Part shown: one piece after another, positions 34,700 through 43,351 of the stretch | How the letters are laid out: every line of letters starts with the position of its first letter | Numbering within the stretch: the stretch's first letter is position 1 | Source of the DNA: Streptomyces kanamyceticus | Lineage (GTDB): Bacteria > Actinomycetota > Actinomycetes > Streptomycetales > Streptomycetaceae | Direction: 5' to 3' | DNA: 64,000 bases | Assembly (NCBI RefSeq): GCF_008704495.1 | Contig: NZ_CP023699.1 | Coordinates: 4,774,001 to 4,838,000, forward strand | Position numbers and translations under genes: made by a program | The notes under the pieces: model-generated | What the model saw: only the letters and a program-made list of their open reading frames with translations | What the model was told of the DNA's origin: nothing | Databases searched by the model: none

Positions 34700-34830
34700 C
34701 GCTGTCTCCTCGATACGTACTCCGGGTAGCGGTCCGCCCCTGCCGTTACCGGCACGGGGGCCCCGGTCCCCACCGGAATCTTCTGCAACTTTCGCGGAAA
34801 CAGCAAGGCGCACCCATCCGCGAACAGCAG

Positions 34831-35445
34831 CTAAAGCTCTACGCCACTTTCCTGCTGCGTACGGCGCCGCTCCCTGCACGCCCGCAGATGGGCGGCGTTC
34901 CCGCAGCCGCGCACCGAGTGCCAGACGCCGCTGTTGTTGCGGGAGCGGTCGTAGAACGCGGCACGGCAGGAGTCGTTGCGGCAGATCTTCAGGCGCCGCC
35001 ACAGCCCCGAAGCCTGGGCGAGCAGCGCCTCGGCGAGCACGGCGGAGGCCAGCCAGCGGGCGCCCGCGCCCTCCGGCTCCACGGTCAGCACGCCGTCACC
35101 CGAGAGCGCGACCACGACCGGCGCCGAGGTGAAGCGCACCGCGCCCCCGCTCCCGTCGTCCGCGGCGAGCGCGCGCCCCAGCTGGTCGCGCAGGCAGCGC
35201 AGCTTGAGCAGGTCGTCGGCCGCGAGCACCAGACGCACGTCGCCGCGCCCCGTCTCCCCCGCCCAGCCGCGTACGGCCAGGTCGGCCCAGTCCTGGGCAC
35301 GGTCGAGCGCCCCGTCGGCGAGCAGGTCGACGGAGTCGGGGTGGCCGGCGGACGCGGTGTTCAGGAGCTCCTGAACGAGGGCGAGGCCGCCGGGCGCGGG
35401 GGTCAGACAGTGGCGCTCGGTCGCGGGCCAGTTCATGCCGTTCAC
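34831..35445 (-). CDS. CGNR zinc-finger domain protein (ABATE-type putative regulator)
   Basis: The 204-aa protein has an N-terminal stress-responsive-like domain (LTPAPGGLALVQELLNTASA onward). A C-terminal CGNR zinc finger follows: LKICRNDSCRAAFYDRSRNN, then VRGCGNAAHLRACRERRR, giving four cysteines for one zinc. Members are thought to bind nucleic acid as regulators. GTG at 35445 lies behind GAGG; ATG at 35436 is the alternative. It is directly upstream of kynA on the same strand (131 bases) and divergent from the OYE gene. It could control either. Confidence 0.87.
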   Translation of the reverse strand: MNGMNWPATERHCLTPAPGGLALVQELLNTASAGHPDSVDLLADGALDRAQDWADLAVRGWAGETGRGDVRLVLAADDLLKLRCLRDQLGRALAADDGSGGAVRFTSAPVVVALSGDGVLTVEPEGAGARWLASAVLAEALLAQASGLWRRLKICRNDSCRAAFYDRSRNNSGVWHSVRGCGNAAHLRACRERRRTQQESGVEL

Positions 35446-35547
35446 GGTACCCGCCTCGACGTAGACATGGGCAATCGGCTTACAGTGCTGTCATGCACGG
35501 ATGCCCACGTCCGCGCCGGAAGCACCGCTGACCCTTCAGGAGACCGC

Positions 35548-36696
35548 ATGGAAGCCACGGAAACCACGGAAGCCACGGAAACCACCACGTCACGAGCCGC
35601 GCGGATCCTCGGGCGCCCCTTCGACATCAACGGCCTCACGGTGCGCAACCGCATCGCGATGGCCCCGATGACCCGCCAGTTCTCGCCGGACGGCGTGCCG
35701 GGCGCGGACGTGGCGGAGTACTACGCGCGGCGCGCCGCGGGCGGCGTCGGCCTGATCATCACCGAGGGCACCTACGTCGACCACGCCTCCGCGGGCTCCA
35801 GCCACAGCGTCCCGCGCTTCCACGGCGAGGCCCCGCTCGCGGGCTGGCGCCGGGTCGCCGACGCGGTGCACGCCGCGGGCGGCGCGATCGTCCCGCAGCT
35901 GTGGCACGTGGGCGCGACCCGCAACGAGGGCGAAGGCCCCTTCACCGACGCGCCCCCCGCGGGCCCCTCCGGGCTGGGCCTCGACGGCAACCCCAAGGGC
36001 CACGCGCTGACGTCCGCCGATGTCGACGAGGTCATCGAAGCTTTCGCTGCCGCAGCGGCCGCCGCGGAGCAGGCGGGCTTCGACGGCATCGAACTGCACG
36101 GCGCGCACGGCTACTTGATCGACCAGTTCTTCTGGGACCGCACCAACCGCCGCACCGACGGCTACGGCGGCGACCTCGCATCGCGTACCCGCTTCGCGCG
36201 CGAGATCGTCGAGGCGGTGCGCGCGGCGGTCTCGCCGGACTTCCCCCTGATCTTCCGCCTCTCCCAGTGGAAGTCGAACGCCTACGACATGAAGCTGGCC
36301 GCGTCCCCGGCCGAACTGGACTCCCTGCTCGCCCCGTTGGCGGCCGCGGGCGTCGACGCCTTCCACGCCTCCACGCGCCGCTACTGGCTCCCCGAGTTCG
36401 AGGGCGACGACCTCAACCTCGCGGGCTGGATCAAGAAGCTCACCGGCAAGGCCGCGCTGTCCGTAGGTTCGGTCGGCCTCGACAAGGAGTTCACGGTCGC
36501 GGAGACCTTCTCCACGGAGACCACGTCGGTCACCGGCATCGACCTGCTCCTGGACCGCATGGAGCGCGAGGAGTTCGACGTCATCGCGGTGGGCCGCTCG
36601 CTGATCGCGGACCCGGAGTGGGCGAACAAGGCGATGGCTGGGCGCCTGGCCGAAGCGGTGCCGTACGAGGCGGGCCAGCTGCGCTCGCTGATCTGA
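35548..36696 (+). CDS. Old yellow enzyme family NADH:flavin oxidoreductase
   Basis: This 382-aa FMN enzyme is expected to reduce activated C=C bonds using NAD(P)H. After an N-terminal EATETTEATETTT leader (18-bp direct repeat) it has NGLTVRNRIAMAPMTR, VPQLWHVGATR, FDGIELHGAHGYLIDQFFW, NRRTDGYGGDLASR and AVGRSLIADPEWANKAM. This is the standard order for OYE flavin and substrate sites. ATG at 35548 has CAGGAG seven bases upstream. It is divergent from the CGNR regulator and converges on DUF3151 across a perfect palindrome. The substrate is unknown. Confidence 0.93.
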   Translation: MEATETTEATETTTSRAARILGRPFDINGLTVRNRIAMAPMTRQFSPDGVPGADVAEYYARRAAGGVGLIITEGTYVDHASAGSSHSVPRFHGEAPLAGWRRVADAVHAAGGAIVPQLWHVGATRNEGEGPFTDAPPAGPSGLGLDGNPKGHALTSADVDEVIEAFAAAAAAAEQAGFDGIELHGAHGYLIDQFFWDRTNRRTDGYGGDLASRTRFAREIVEAVRAAVSPDFPLIFRLSQWKSNAYDMKLAASPAELDSLLAPLAAAGVDAFHASTRRYWLPEFEGDDLNLAGWIKKLTGKAALSVGSVGLDKEFTVAETFSTETTSVTGIDLLLDRMEREEFDVIAVGRSLIADPEWANKAMAGRLAEAVPYEAGQLRSLI

Positions 36697-36728
36697 GCTG
36701 TCTTCCGCGGGCTCGGTGGGGGCTGGGC

Positions 36729-36747
36729 GCGCAGTTCCCCGCGCCCC
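36729..36747 (+). repeat. Copy 4 of the 19-nt dispersed intergenic repeat
   Basis: GCGCAGTTCCCCGCGCCCC lies two bases before a 46-bp perfect palindrome, downstream of the OYE gene. Confidence 0.85.
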
Positions 36748-36748
36748 T

Positions 36749-36794
36749 GAAAAGATCCCCCCGCGCCCCGTACGGGGCGCGGGGGGATCTTTTC
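36749..36794. terminator. 46-bp perfect palindrome, bidirectional terminator
   Basis: GAAAAGATCCCCCCGCGCCC (36749-36768) is followed by CGTACG and the exact reverse complement, ending at 36794, with no mismatch and effectively no loop. An A-tract/T-tract flanks a GC-rich stem. This is the ideal form of an intrinsic terminator reading both ways, between the convergent OYE and DUF3151 genes. The DUF3151 stop codon begins at the next base. Confidence 0.93.
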
Positions 36795-37208
36795 TCAGCC
36801 GAGCGTCTCGGCCGCAGTAGCTGACGAATCCCGCAAGAAGCCCGCGCAGCGCTCGTACTCCTCCTGCTCACCGATCGCCTGCGCGGCCCGCGCCAGGCCG
36901 TGCAGGGCGCGCAGGAAGCCCCGGTTGGGCTCGTGCTCCCACGGCACCGGGCCGTGGCCCTTCCAGCCCGCGCGGCGCAGGGAGTCCAGGCCGCGGTGGT
37001 AGCCGGTACGGGCGTACGCGTACGACTCGACGACGCGGCCGCCCTCGTACGCCTCGTCGGCGAGCCGGGCCCACGCGAGCGAGGACGTGGGGTACTTCGC
37101 CGCGACGTCAGCGGGGTCGGCCCCGCCCGCGAGCAGCTCGCGCGGCTCCGGGTCGTCGGGCAGGTGGGTCGGGGGCGGTCCCCCGAGCAGATCCTTGTGA
37201 ATGGCCAT
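36795..37208 (-). CDS. DUF3151 domain-containing protein
   Basis: This 137-aa soluble actinobacterial protein of unknown function is regularly found beside fba. It has LLAGGADPADVAAKYPTSSL, LADEAYEGGRVVESYAYART, GYHRGLDSLRRAGWKGHGPV and FLRALHGLARAAQAIGEQEE. This gives an all-helical, repeat-like fold reminiscent of short TPR proteins. It lies 80 bases downstream of fba on the same strand. A strong hairpin in that gap suggests it is transcribed separately, at least in part. Its own 3' end abuts the 46-bp palindrome. Confidence 0.88.
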   Translation of the reverse strand: MAIHKDLLGGPPPTHLPDDPEPRELLAGGADPADVAAKYPTSSLAWARLADEAYEGGRVVESYAYARTGYHRGLDSLRRAGWKGHGPVPWEHEPNRGFLRALHGLARAAQAIGEQEEYERCAGFLRDSSATAAETLG

Positions 37209-37238
37209 GGGCCCAAGTCTGCGGCATGCCGGTACGGA

Positions 37239-37269
37239 GCGGGCCCCGGGTCACCGACCCGGGGCCCGC
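37239..37269. terminator. Terminator hairpin downstream of fba
   Basis: GCGGGCCCCGGGTC (37239-37252) pairs perfectly with GACCCGGGGCCCGC (37256-37269) around ACC. It lies 20 bases after the fba stop and before DUF3151 on the same strand. Confidence 0.8.
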
Positions 37270-37288
37270 ACGTGACGTACTGGGGGGA

Positions 37289-38320
37289 CTACTTCAGCTT
37301 CGTGCCCGTGGAGCGCAGGTTCGCGCAGGCCTCGGTGACGCGCTTGGCCATGCCCGCCTCGGCGGACTTGCCCCAGGTGCGCGGGTCGTAGGTCTTCTTG
37401 GAGCCGACCTCGCCGTCGACCTTCAGGACGCCGTCGTAGTTCTTGAACATGTGGTCGGCGACGGGACGCGTGAAGGCGTACTGCGTGTCCGTGTCGAGGT
37501 TCATCTTCACGACGCCGTTCTCCAGGGCGGTCGCGATCTCCTCGGCGGTCGAGCCGGAGCCGCCGTGGAAGACGAAGTCGAACGGCTGCGCGCCCGCGGG
37601 CTTGCCGTACTTCGCGCCGACGCCCTCCTGGAGGTCCTTGAGGAGCTCGGGACGCAGGACGACGTTGCCCGGCTTGTAGACGCCGTGGACGTTGCCGAAG
37701 GACGCGGCGAGCAGGTAGCGGCCCTTGTCGCCGAGGCCGAGGGCCTCCGCCGTGCGCAGCGCGTCGTCGACGGTCGTGTACAGCTCGTCGTTGATCTCGT
37801 GCGTGACGCCGTCCTCCTCGCCGCCGGTCGGGGTGATCTCGACCTCAAGGATGATCTTCGCGGCGGCGGCCTTCGCGAGCAGCTCCTGGCCGATGGCCAG
37901 GTTGTCGGCGAGGGTCTCGGCGGAGCCGTCCCACATGTGCGACTGGAAGAGCGGGTTGCGACCGGCCTTGACGCGCTCGGCGGAGACGTCGATCAGCGGA
38001 CGGACGTAGGTGTCCAGCTTGTCCTTGGGGCAGTGGTCGGTGTGCAGCGCGACCGTGATGTCGTACTTGGCGGCGACGATGTGCGCGAACTCGGCGAGCG
38101 CGACCGCGCCGGTCACCATGTCCTTGTTGTGCTGGCCACCCAGGAACTCCGCGCCACCGGTGGAGATCTGGATGATGCCGTCGCTCTCCGCCTCCGCGAA
38201 GCCGCGCAGGGCCGCGTGCAGGGTCTGCGAAGAGGTCACGTTGATCGCCGGGTAGGCGAACTTGCCTGCCTTCGCCCGGTCGAGCATCTCGGCGTAGACC
38301 TCGGGGGTTGCGATGGGCAT
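37289..38320 (-). CDS. fba: Fructose-bisphosphate aldolase, class II
   Basis: This is the zinc-dependent aldolase of glycolysis and gluconeogenesis. The 343-aa protein has FAYPAINVTSSQTLHAALRG, the zinc site VALHTDHCPKDKL, LEVEITPTGGEEDGVTHE, FVFHGGSGSTAEEI and MNLDTDTQYAFTRPVADHM. This is the complete class IIA motif set at the usual length. ATG at 38320 is behind AAGGAGCGG. It is preceded by a 136-base gap to pyrE and followed by a hairpin and DUF3151. Confidence 0.97.
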   Translation of the reverse strand: MPIATPEVYAEMLDRAKAGKFAYPAINVTSSQTLHAALRGFAEAESDGIIQISTGGAEFLGGQHNKDMVTGAVALAEFAHIVAAKYDITVALHTDHCPKDKLDTYVRPLIDVSAERVKAGRNPLFQSHMWDGSAETLADNLAIGQELLAKAAAAKIILEVEITPTGGEEDGVTHEINDELYTTVDDALRTAEALGLGDKGRYLLAASFGNVHGVYKPGNVVLRPELLKDLQEGVGAKYGKPAGAQPFDFVFHGGSGSTAEEIATALENGVVKMNLDTDTQYAFTRPVADHMFKNYDGVLKVDGEVGSKKTYDPRTWGKSAEAGMAKRVTEACANLRSTGTKLK

Positions 38321-38456
38321 GTGTCCGCTCCTTGTGATGTGCGGGTGTGTGCTTGGCCCTGACCTAAGGGGGGCGACGTCATCGTCGCCCCCATCTTTCC
38401 AGACTTGCCGGACAGCTCCGGCCGCGGTGCGGCCGCAGTGACGGGGACCTAGGTCC

Positions 38457-39011
38457 TCAGTCGGCGAGCCCGAGGTCGTCCTTCGAGTACGCGAAGAGGT
38501 ACGGAACGCCCGCGCCTTCGGTGATCTTCTCGCCCGCGCCGGTCGCGCGGTCCACGATCGTGGCGACGCCCACGACCTCGGCGCCCGCCTCGCGGACGGC
38601 CTCGACGGCGGTCAGCGGCGAGCCGCCGGTGGTGGAGGTGTCCTCGACGACCAGGACGCGGCGGCCCTTGATGTCCGGGCCCTCGACGCGGCGCTGCATG
38701 CCGTGCGCCTTGGCGGCCTTGCGGACGACGAAGGCGTCCAGGCGCTTGCCGCGCGCGGCGGCCGCGTGCAGCATCGAGCCCGCGACGGGGTCGGCGCCCA
38801 TGGTCAGGCCGCCCACGGCGTCGAAGTCCAGGTCCTTGGTGAGGTCGAGCAGCACCTGCCCGACCAGCGGCGCGGCCTCGCCGTCGAGGGTGACCCGGCG
38901 GAGATCGACGTAGTAGTCGGCCTCCAGGCCGGAGGAGAGCGTCACCTTGCCGTGCACGACGGCCTTGTCCTTGATCTGCTGCAGCAGCTCGCCGCGTACG
39001 TCGTCAGTCAT
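38457..39011 (-). CDS. pyrE: Orotate phosphoribosyltransferase
   Basis: PyrE converts orotate and PRPP to OMP in pyrimidine synthesis. The 184-aa protein has LSSGLEADYYVDLRRVTLDG, the catalytic loop (VVRKAAKAHGMQRRVEGP) and the PRPP-binding motif VLVVEDTSTTGGSPLTAVEA. It lies 10 bases downstream of the aldose epimerase gene, so they are probably co-transcribed. Length and motifs are normal for the short bacterial type. Confidence 0.96.
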   Translation of the reverse strand: MTDDVRGELLQQIKDKAVVHGKVTLSSGLEADYYVDLRRVTLDGEAAPLVGQVLLDLTKDLDFDAVGGLTMGADPVAGSMLHAAAARGKRLDAFVVRKAAKAHGMQRRVEGPDIKGRRVLVVEDTSTTGGSPLTAVEAVREAGAEVVGVATIVDRATGAGEKITEGAGVPYLFAYSKDDLGLAD

Positions 39012-39021
39012 GCCTATGAGC

Positions 39022-39819
39022 TTAAAGCCGCCGCCAGGTCCAGGTCGTCGCCGTCTCCAGGGGCTCGACGGGCGTGACCAGGCGCGGTGCGGTGTTGAGG
39101 CCGTTGGGCGGTCCCGTCTGCGGCTCGACGCAGACCGCGGCCTCCTGCTCGTCGTAGACGACGACCCACTGCTCGCGGCTCTTGACGTTCAGCTCCAGCT
39201 GGCCCGGCCAGGTCAGCGTCACGTCGACGCCGTCGGGCATGCCGAAGCAGTCGTCCCAGGGGCCCGGCGCGGGCTCGACGCGGCGTCCGGTGGGCAGGTG
39301 GTCGTCGCCTCGCTCCTCCTGCCAGGCGGGCGTGAAGTCGACGCGGACGTCCCCGTCGCCGAGGTTCCTGTTGAACCACGGGTGCCAGCCCGCCTGCGCG
39401 GGGAACGAGTCGCCGTACGTCTCGATGCCGAGCCGCAGCGTCAACGCGTCCTCGCCGAGTTCCACGATCTGGGTGACGCGCCCCGGGTAGGGCCAGGGGT
39501 CGGCCAGCTCGTACGTGAAGACGGCGCGGTCCGCCGCGAGGTGCGCCGCGCGCGCGGTGCGCCACTCGGCGTCGCGGGCGAAGCCGTGGATGGCGTGCGG
39601 CGGGGAGTTCAGCGGCATCTGGTGGACGGTTCCGCCGTCGCGGAACCGGCCGTCCGCGATCCGGCCGCACCAGGGCACCATCGGGAAGCAGCCGTACTTC
39701 TCGCCCTGCCGCAACAGCTCGGTGCCACCGATGCGCAGGCTCTGGATGCGGCAGCCGTTGCCCGGCCGCACGGTCACTTCCGCGTCGCCCGCGGTGAGGG
39801 TCACGTCTTCGGTACTCAC
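39022..39819 (-). CDS. Aldose 1-epimerase family protein
   Basis: The 265-aa galactose-mutarotase-like protein has the substrate and catalytic segments [30 protein letters not shown] (catalytic His), [16 protein letters not shown] and the catalytic Glu near [13 protein letters not shown]. The role is interconversion of sugar anomers; the sugar is not evident. The start is GTG at 39819. It is 10 bases upstream of pyrE and 25 bases downstream of the SRPBCC gene on the same strand, consistent with one operon. Confidence 0.9.
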   Translation of the reverse strand: MSTEDVTLTAGDAEVTVRPGNGCRIQSLRIGGTELLRQGEKYGCFPMVPWCGRIADGRFRDGGTVHQMPLNSPPHAIHGFARDAEWRTARAAHLAADRAVFTYELADPWPYPGRVTQIVELGEDALTLRLGIETYGDSFPAQAGWHPWFNRNLGDGDVRVDFTPAWQEERGDDHLPTGRRVEPAPGPWDDCFGMPDGVDVTLTWPGQLELNVKSREQWVVVYDEQEAAVCVEPQTGPPNGLNTAPRLVTPVEPLETATTWTWRRL

Positions 39820-39844
39820 GGCCCCGACCCTACGGTGTGGCCCC

Positions 39845-40702
39845 TCAGCGGCGGCGGCGCAGGGCCCTGCCGACCACGATGGCCGAGGCGAGGGCCAGGG
39901 CGGCGGCGGGCGCGGCCCAGCGGAGCGTGGCGCTGGTGGAGTACGCCTCGGGGGCGGGCGCGGGCGCGTACCTGCCGCGCGGCGGCGCGTGGTCGACCTC
40001 CTCGGCGCTCCGCCCGATCATGGTGCGGCGCGCGTGCGCGGCCTCGACGGGCTGGATCCCGATGTCCACGGCGTCGGTGTCGCTCTCGATCCCGTCGAGC
40101 CCCGCGAGCTCGTCGGCGTCCTCGGCCATGCCCGCGGTCACGTCCCCGGCGTCCTCGATGCCGTCGAGATCGTCGAGGTCGTCGGCGAGCGGGTCCAGGG
40201 ACGGCGGCGGCACCTCGGCCTCGAAGACGGTGCCCTTCGGCGCCTCCGGGTGCGGGTCGGGCAAGGAGTCCGGCGGCGCGGCGGCCCCGAGCCCCTCGGC
40301 GAACCGTTCGAGCAGTTTTCGCACAGCTGATTCCACAGCCTGTGGAGAACTTTCCGCGATCCGCCCGTCGGCGGCGGCCGTCCCGCCGAGCACCAGCGTG
40401 GTCCCCTCGACGGCGGGCACCAGGCGCACGGTCAGCGCGACCTTCACCGATCCTTCGCCCCGCACCTCGGCACCCTCGCCCGCGATCGTGTACGTCCCGT
40501 CGGCGCGGCCGTCGATCCGCGCGACCCCGCGGTACGTGATCGAGTGCCCGCCGACCCGCGCCTTCAGCCGCCCGGAGATCGGTTCGGCCGTCTCCTCCGC
40601 GTCGCGCTGAAGCCCGGGGACCGCCCCGGCCACCCGTTCGGGATCGGCCAGGACCTCCCGGAGACGCTCTGCCGAAACCGGAACGAACACCTCATGCTCC
40701 AT
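39845..40702 (-). CDS. SRPBCC (CoxG-like) protein with a C-terminal membrane anchor
   Basis: The 285-aa protein begins MEHEVFVPVSAERLREVLAD and has an SRPBCC lipid/ligand-binding domain over about 150 residues, related to carbon monoxide dehydrogenase subunit G (LKARVGGHSITYRG). A long acidic linker with DDLDDLDGIED-type repeats follows. One hydrophobic helix near the C-terminus (ALRWAAPAAALALASAIVVG-like) ends in RALRRRR, so the domain is held on the cytoplasmic face. No CODH genes are nearby. I chose ATG at 40702. Confidence 0.83.
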   Translation of the reverse strand: MEHEVFVPVSAERLREVLADPERVAGAVPGLQRDAEETAEPISGRLKARVGGHSITYRGVARIDGRADGTYTIAGEGAEVRGEGSVKVALTVRLVPAVEGTTLVLGGTAAADGRIAESSPQAVESAVRKLLERFAEGLGAAAPPDSLPDPHPEAPKGTVFEAEVPPPSLDPLADDLDDLDGIEDAGDVTAGMAEDADELAGLDGIESDTDAVDIGIQPVEAAHARRTMIGRSAEEVDHAPPRGRYAPAPAPEAYSTSATLRWAAPAAALALASAIVVGRALRRRR

Positions 40703-40761
40703 GGCAGCCGAGCCTACCCACGCTCTCGCCACCATGTACGTCAGTTCGTCAGTTCACGTCG

Positions 40762-42330
40762 TCAGTTCGCGTACCGCGGGTGCACCAGTGTGGAGGGCGC
40801 GGTCCCCGGCAGCCGGGTCCTCGCGGCCGCCCGCGCCCCGGCCCGCACCACCTCCGAATCGGCCGCCCGCAGCAGCACGGGGGCGCTGCGCGCGGCGAGC
40901 ACGAACCCCCAGTCGCGCGGCGCCCGCGCCCCCTCCGCCGTCCGGTCGGGCCCGGCGGCGAACCCCGACTGCCGGCCGCCCACCCGGTACGGCACGGTCC
41001 GCAGGCCCGCCGCGCGCAGCGTCGCCTCCACCGTCCAGAAGACGTGCGCCCTGGTCGAGACGGGCCCCGCGTGCACGGCGATGCGGCCGTCGCCCGCCAG
41101 GACGCGGGTGGCCAGGCCGTAGAACTCCTGCGAGTACAGCTTCGTGCTGGCCGTGATGCCCGGGTCGGGCAGGTCGCAGATCACCACGTCGTACGTCCCG
41201 TGCGCGGAGCGCAGCCAGCGGAAGGCGTCGGCGGTCACCACGCGCACCCGCGGGTCGCGGTAGACGTGGGCGTTGAGGTCGCTCAGCTCGGGGTCGTGCC
41301 TGGCCAGGTCGACGACGCCCGCGTCAAGATCGACGACGTCGACGCGGCGCACCCCCGGATGGCGCAGGACCTCGCGGGCCGCGAGCCCGTCGCCGCCGCC
41401 GAGGATCAGCACGCGCGCGTGCGGGCCGCGCATCGCCGGGTGCACGAGCCCTTGGTGGTAGCGGTGCTCGTCGCGGCCGCTGATGCGCAGGCGCCCGTCG
41501 AGGAAGAGGTCGAGGGAGTCGCGCCCTCCGCCGGTGAGGACGACCTCCTGGACGTCGGTCTGCACCGCGACCCGCACGTCCCCGCCGTACACCGCGCGCC
41601 GCGCCGCCCGCTCGAAGTCGTCGACGAGCACGGCGGCCGACGCGAGCACGGACAGGACGAGGACGTTCGCGGCGAGCAGCACCCAGCGGCCGCGCGTGCT
41701 CAGGTCGCGCCCGAACAGGCCGAAGACGAGGGCGCCGCCCGCGACCGCGTTGACCGCGCCGGTGAACAGGGCGCCCGTCAGCTGCCCGAGCACCGGGAGC
41801 AGCAGGAAGGGGAAGGCGAGGCCGCCCACGAGCGCGCCCACGTAGTCGGCGGCGAACAGGTCGGCGACGGCGCCGCTCGCGTCCTGCCGTCTGATGCGCT
41901 GGATGAGCACCATCAGGAGCGGCACCTCGGCGCCGATGAGCACGCCGATGGCCAGGGAGAACGCGACGAACAGGTACCGCGAGCCGTGGGCCCACACCTC
42001 GCCCCGGTCGCCGGTCCACGCGAACGCCGCGTACAACGCCATCGCACTGCACCCGCCGACCAGCGCGAGCGCCGTCTCGACCAGGCCGAACCAGGCGGCG
42101 GCCCGGCACCGCAGCCGCTTGGCGAGCAGCGAGCCGATGCCCATGGCGAAGACCATCACGGAGAGCACGACGGACGCCTGGGTGACCGAGTCACCGATCA
42201 AGTACGAGGCGAGGGCGACGAGTTCGAGTTCATAGACGAGTCCGCAGGCAGCGCAGGTGAACACACCCGCGAGAACAAGGAACCTGCCCGCCCCGGGCGA
42301 GACGGGCAGACGCACCGACGACTCGATCAC
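40762..42330 (-). CDS. Membrane-fused polyamine aminopropyltransferase (spermidine synthase-like)
   Basis: The 522-aa protein joins about seven N-terminal membrane helices (20-230, from [20 protein letters not shown]) to a cytoplasmic class I methyltransferase-fold domain. That domain is of the spermidine synthase type: [47 protein letters not shown] and [12 protein letters not shown]. The family transfers an aminopropyl group from decarboxylated SAM to a diamine. The polytopic fusion is common in actinobacteria and its exact substrate is unsettled. The GTG start lies near 42330. It is downstream of the DUF2617 gene on the same strand. Confidence 0.9.
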   Translation of the reverse strand: MIESSVRLPVSPGAGRFLVLAGVFTCAACGLVYELELVALASYLIGDSVTQASVVLSVMVFAMGIGSLLAKRLRCRAAAWFGLVETALALVGGCSAMALYAAFAWTGDRGEVWAHGSRYLFVAFSLAIGVLIGAEVPLLMVLIQRIRRQDASGAVADLFAADYVGALVGGLAFPFLLLPVLGQLTGALFTGAVNAVAGGALVFGLFGRDLSTRGRWVLLAANVLVLSVLASAAVLVDDFERAARRAVYGGDVRVAVQTDVQEVVLTGGGRDSLDLFLDGRLRISGRDEHRYHQGLVHPAMRGPHARVLILGGGDGLAAREVLRHPGVRRVDVVDLDAGVVDLARHDPELSDLNAHVYRDPRVRVVTADAFRWLRSAHGTYDVVICDLPDPGITASTKLYSQEFYGLATRVLAGDGRIAVHAGPVSTRAHVFWTVEATLRAAGLRTVPYRVGGRQSGFAAGPDRTAEGARAPRDWGFVLAARSAPVLLRAADSEVVRAGARAAARTRLPGTAPSTLVHPRYAN

Positions 42331-42414
42331 GCCAGAACGCTACGTCACCGCACGCTTACGTCCAGTCACCCACAAGGGTTCAACTCGCCGCGGAAGGTGT
42401 AACACCGCGATATG

Positions 42415-42469
42415 TGGATCACAGCGCACGGCGGCTGGATCACAGCGCGCGACGCGTGGATCACAGCGC
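42415..42469. repeat. 21-bp tandem repeat, three units, containing the DUF2617 stop codon
   Basis: TGGATCACAGCGC occurs at 42415-42427, 42436-42448 and 42457-42469, a 21-bp period. The right-hand unit contains the TGA stop (42461-42463, read on the minus strand), and both downstream copies keep a TGA in the same frame. Confidence 0.88.
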
Positions 42470-42985
42470 CGCGGGCACCGGCACCCGCGCGCCCACCCGC
42501 GTACGCGTCGCCACGAGTTGGCCGTCCTGGGGGTAGGCGTGCCAGGTGCGCCACTGCACCGAGCCCTCGTGGCGCTGCGCCAGCATGGCCGTGAACGCGT
42601 GCGGGCTGCCGGGGAAGACGCCCGCGAGGCCGTGCGGATGCTCGGCGACGAGGGCGAGCAACTCCTGCGCGCGGCCCGCGAACTGCCCCCGCGAGAGGGT
42701 CTCGACGCGCGCCGCGAACTCGTACTCCCAGTCCCCCATGCGCTTGGAGACGCCGAGCGGCAGCGGCGTGCTGCTGCCCGGGATGCAGGCCACGGTCTCG
42801 GAGCAGGTGCCCTGCTCCTCCTCGAGAAGCACCTGGTGGGAGGCCCCGAGCAGTCTCAACTGCATCTTCGCGCCGGTCAGTTCGAGTTCGAGCGTGGCGA
42901 GCGCGGGCAGCGGCTCGCGCCCCAGGGCCCAGGCGAGGTCCGCGGCGCACGTGTCGGTATAGACAGTCTTCAGGGTCGTGAGCAT
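42461..42985 (-). CDS. DUF2617 family protein
   Basis: This 174-aa soluble protein of unknown function is conserved in actinobacteria. It has TVYTDTCAADLAWALGREPL, LELELTGAKMQLRLLGASHQ, ACIPGSSTPLPLGVSKRMGD and LLALVAEHPHGLAGVFPGSP followed by QWRTWHAYPQDGQLVATRTR. This pattern of beta strands and one amphipathic helix gives no membrane segment. It lies upstream of the spermidine-synthase-like gene on the same strand (130 bases). Its 3' end carries the three-unit 21-bp repeat. Confidence 0.85.
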   Translation of the reverse strand: MLTTLKTVYTDTCAADLAWALGREPLPALATLELELTGAKMQLRLLGASHQVLLEEEQGTCSETVACIPGSSTPLPLGVSKRMGDWEYEFAARVETLSRGQFAGRAQELLALVAEHPHGLAGVFPGSPHAFTAMLAQRHEGSVQWRTWHAYPQDGQLVATRTRVGARVPVPAAL

Positions 42986-43351
42986 GGGTCGGCTCCGCTA
43001 ACACGCAATGGAGGTGGGGCCGGCGCACCCGGATCGGAACACCGGGAGGTCGGAATGCCGGCTCGTGCCCACGAGAACGTCCGGGGATTCGGGACGGCCG
43101 AGGGCGGTGCTGACGTTTAAGAGGGAATCATGGTCGGCGACAGTGCCACAGCGTTTTTACCCAACTTCGTGTGGTTTCCATCCCCCTGGGGGCTGCACAG
43201 TTCAACTGTTCAGGCCCTCAATCACCCGTTGGCGCCGGAGCGCACCCCCCTCGCACTACGCCGCACCTCGCCGCACCACGCCGAAGCGCCCGGTGCGAGT
43301 GGTCTCCCGCACCGAGCGCCCCGCTGGAACCGGTGGACCAGCTGCCCCGTG
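42986..43351. other. Intergenic region upstream of the DUF2617 gene
   Basis: These 366 bases lie between the 3' end of the Gly/Cys/His-rich gene and the start of the DUF2617 gene, both minus strand. I see no credible coding frame. Notable elements are ACAGTTCAACTGT (43197-43209), a perfect palindrome about one central base, and CCCCCTGGGGG (43182-43192) beside it. The T-run near 43154-43159 makes this the least GC-rich part. These look like a promoter or operator for DUF2617 but are unproven. Confidence 0.4.

Noticed and set aside
36749..36794. Insertion-sequence end or mobile-element scar
   Set aside because: No target duplication or transposase is nearby. The symmetric A/T-tract flanks and convergent genes fit a terminator.
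42412..42594. Small plus-strand frame across the 21-bp repeats (repeated WITA motif)
   Set aside because: It is antisense to the DUF2617 3' end, and its apparent repeat comes from the nucleotide duplication.
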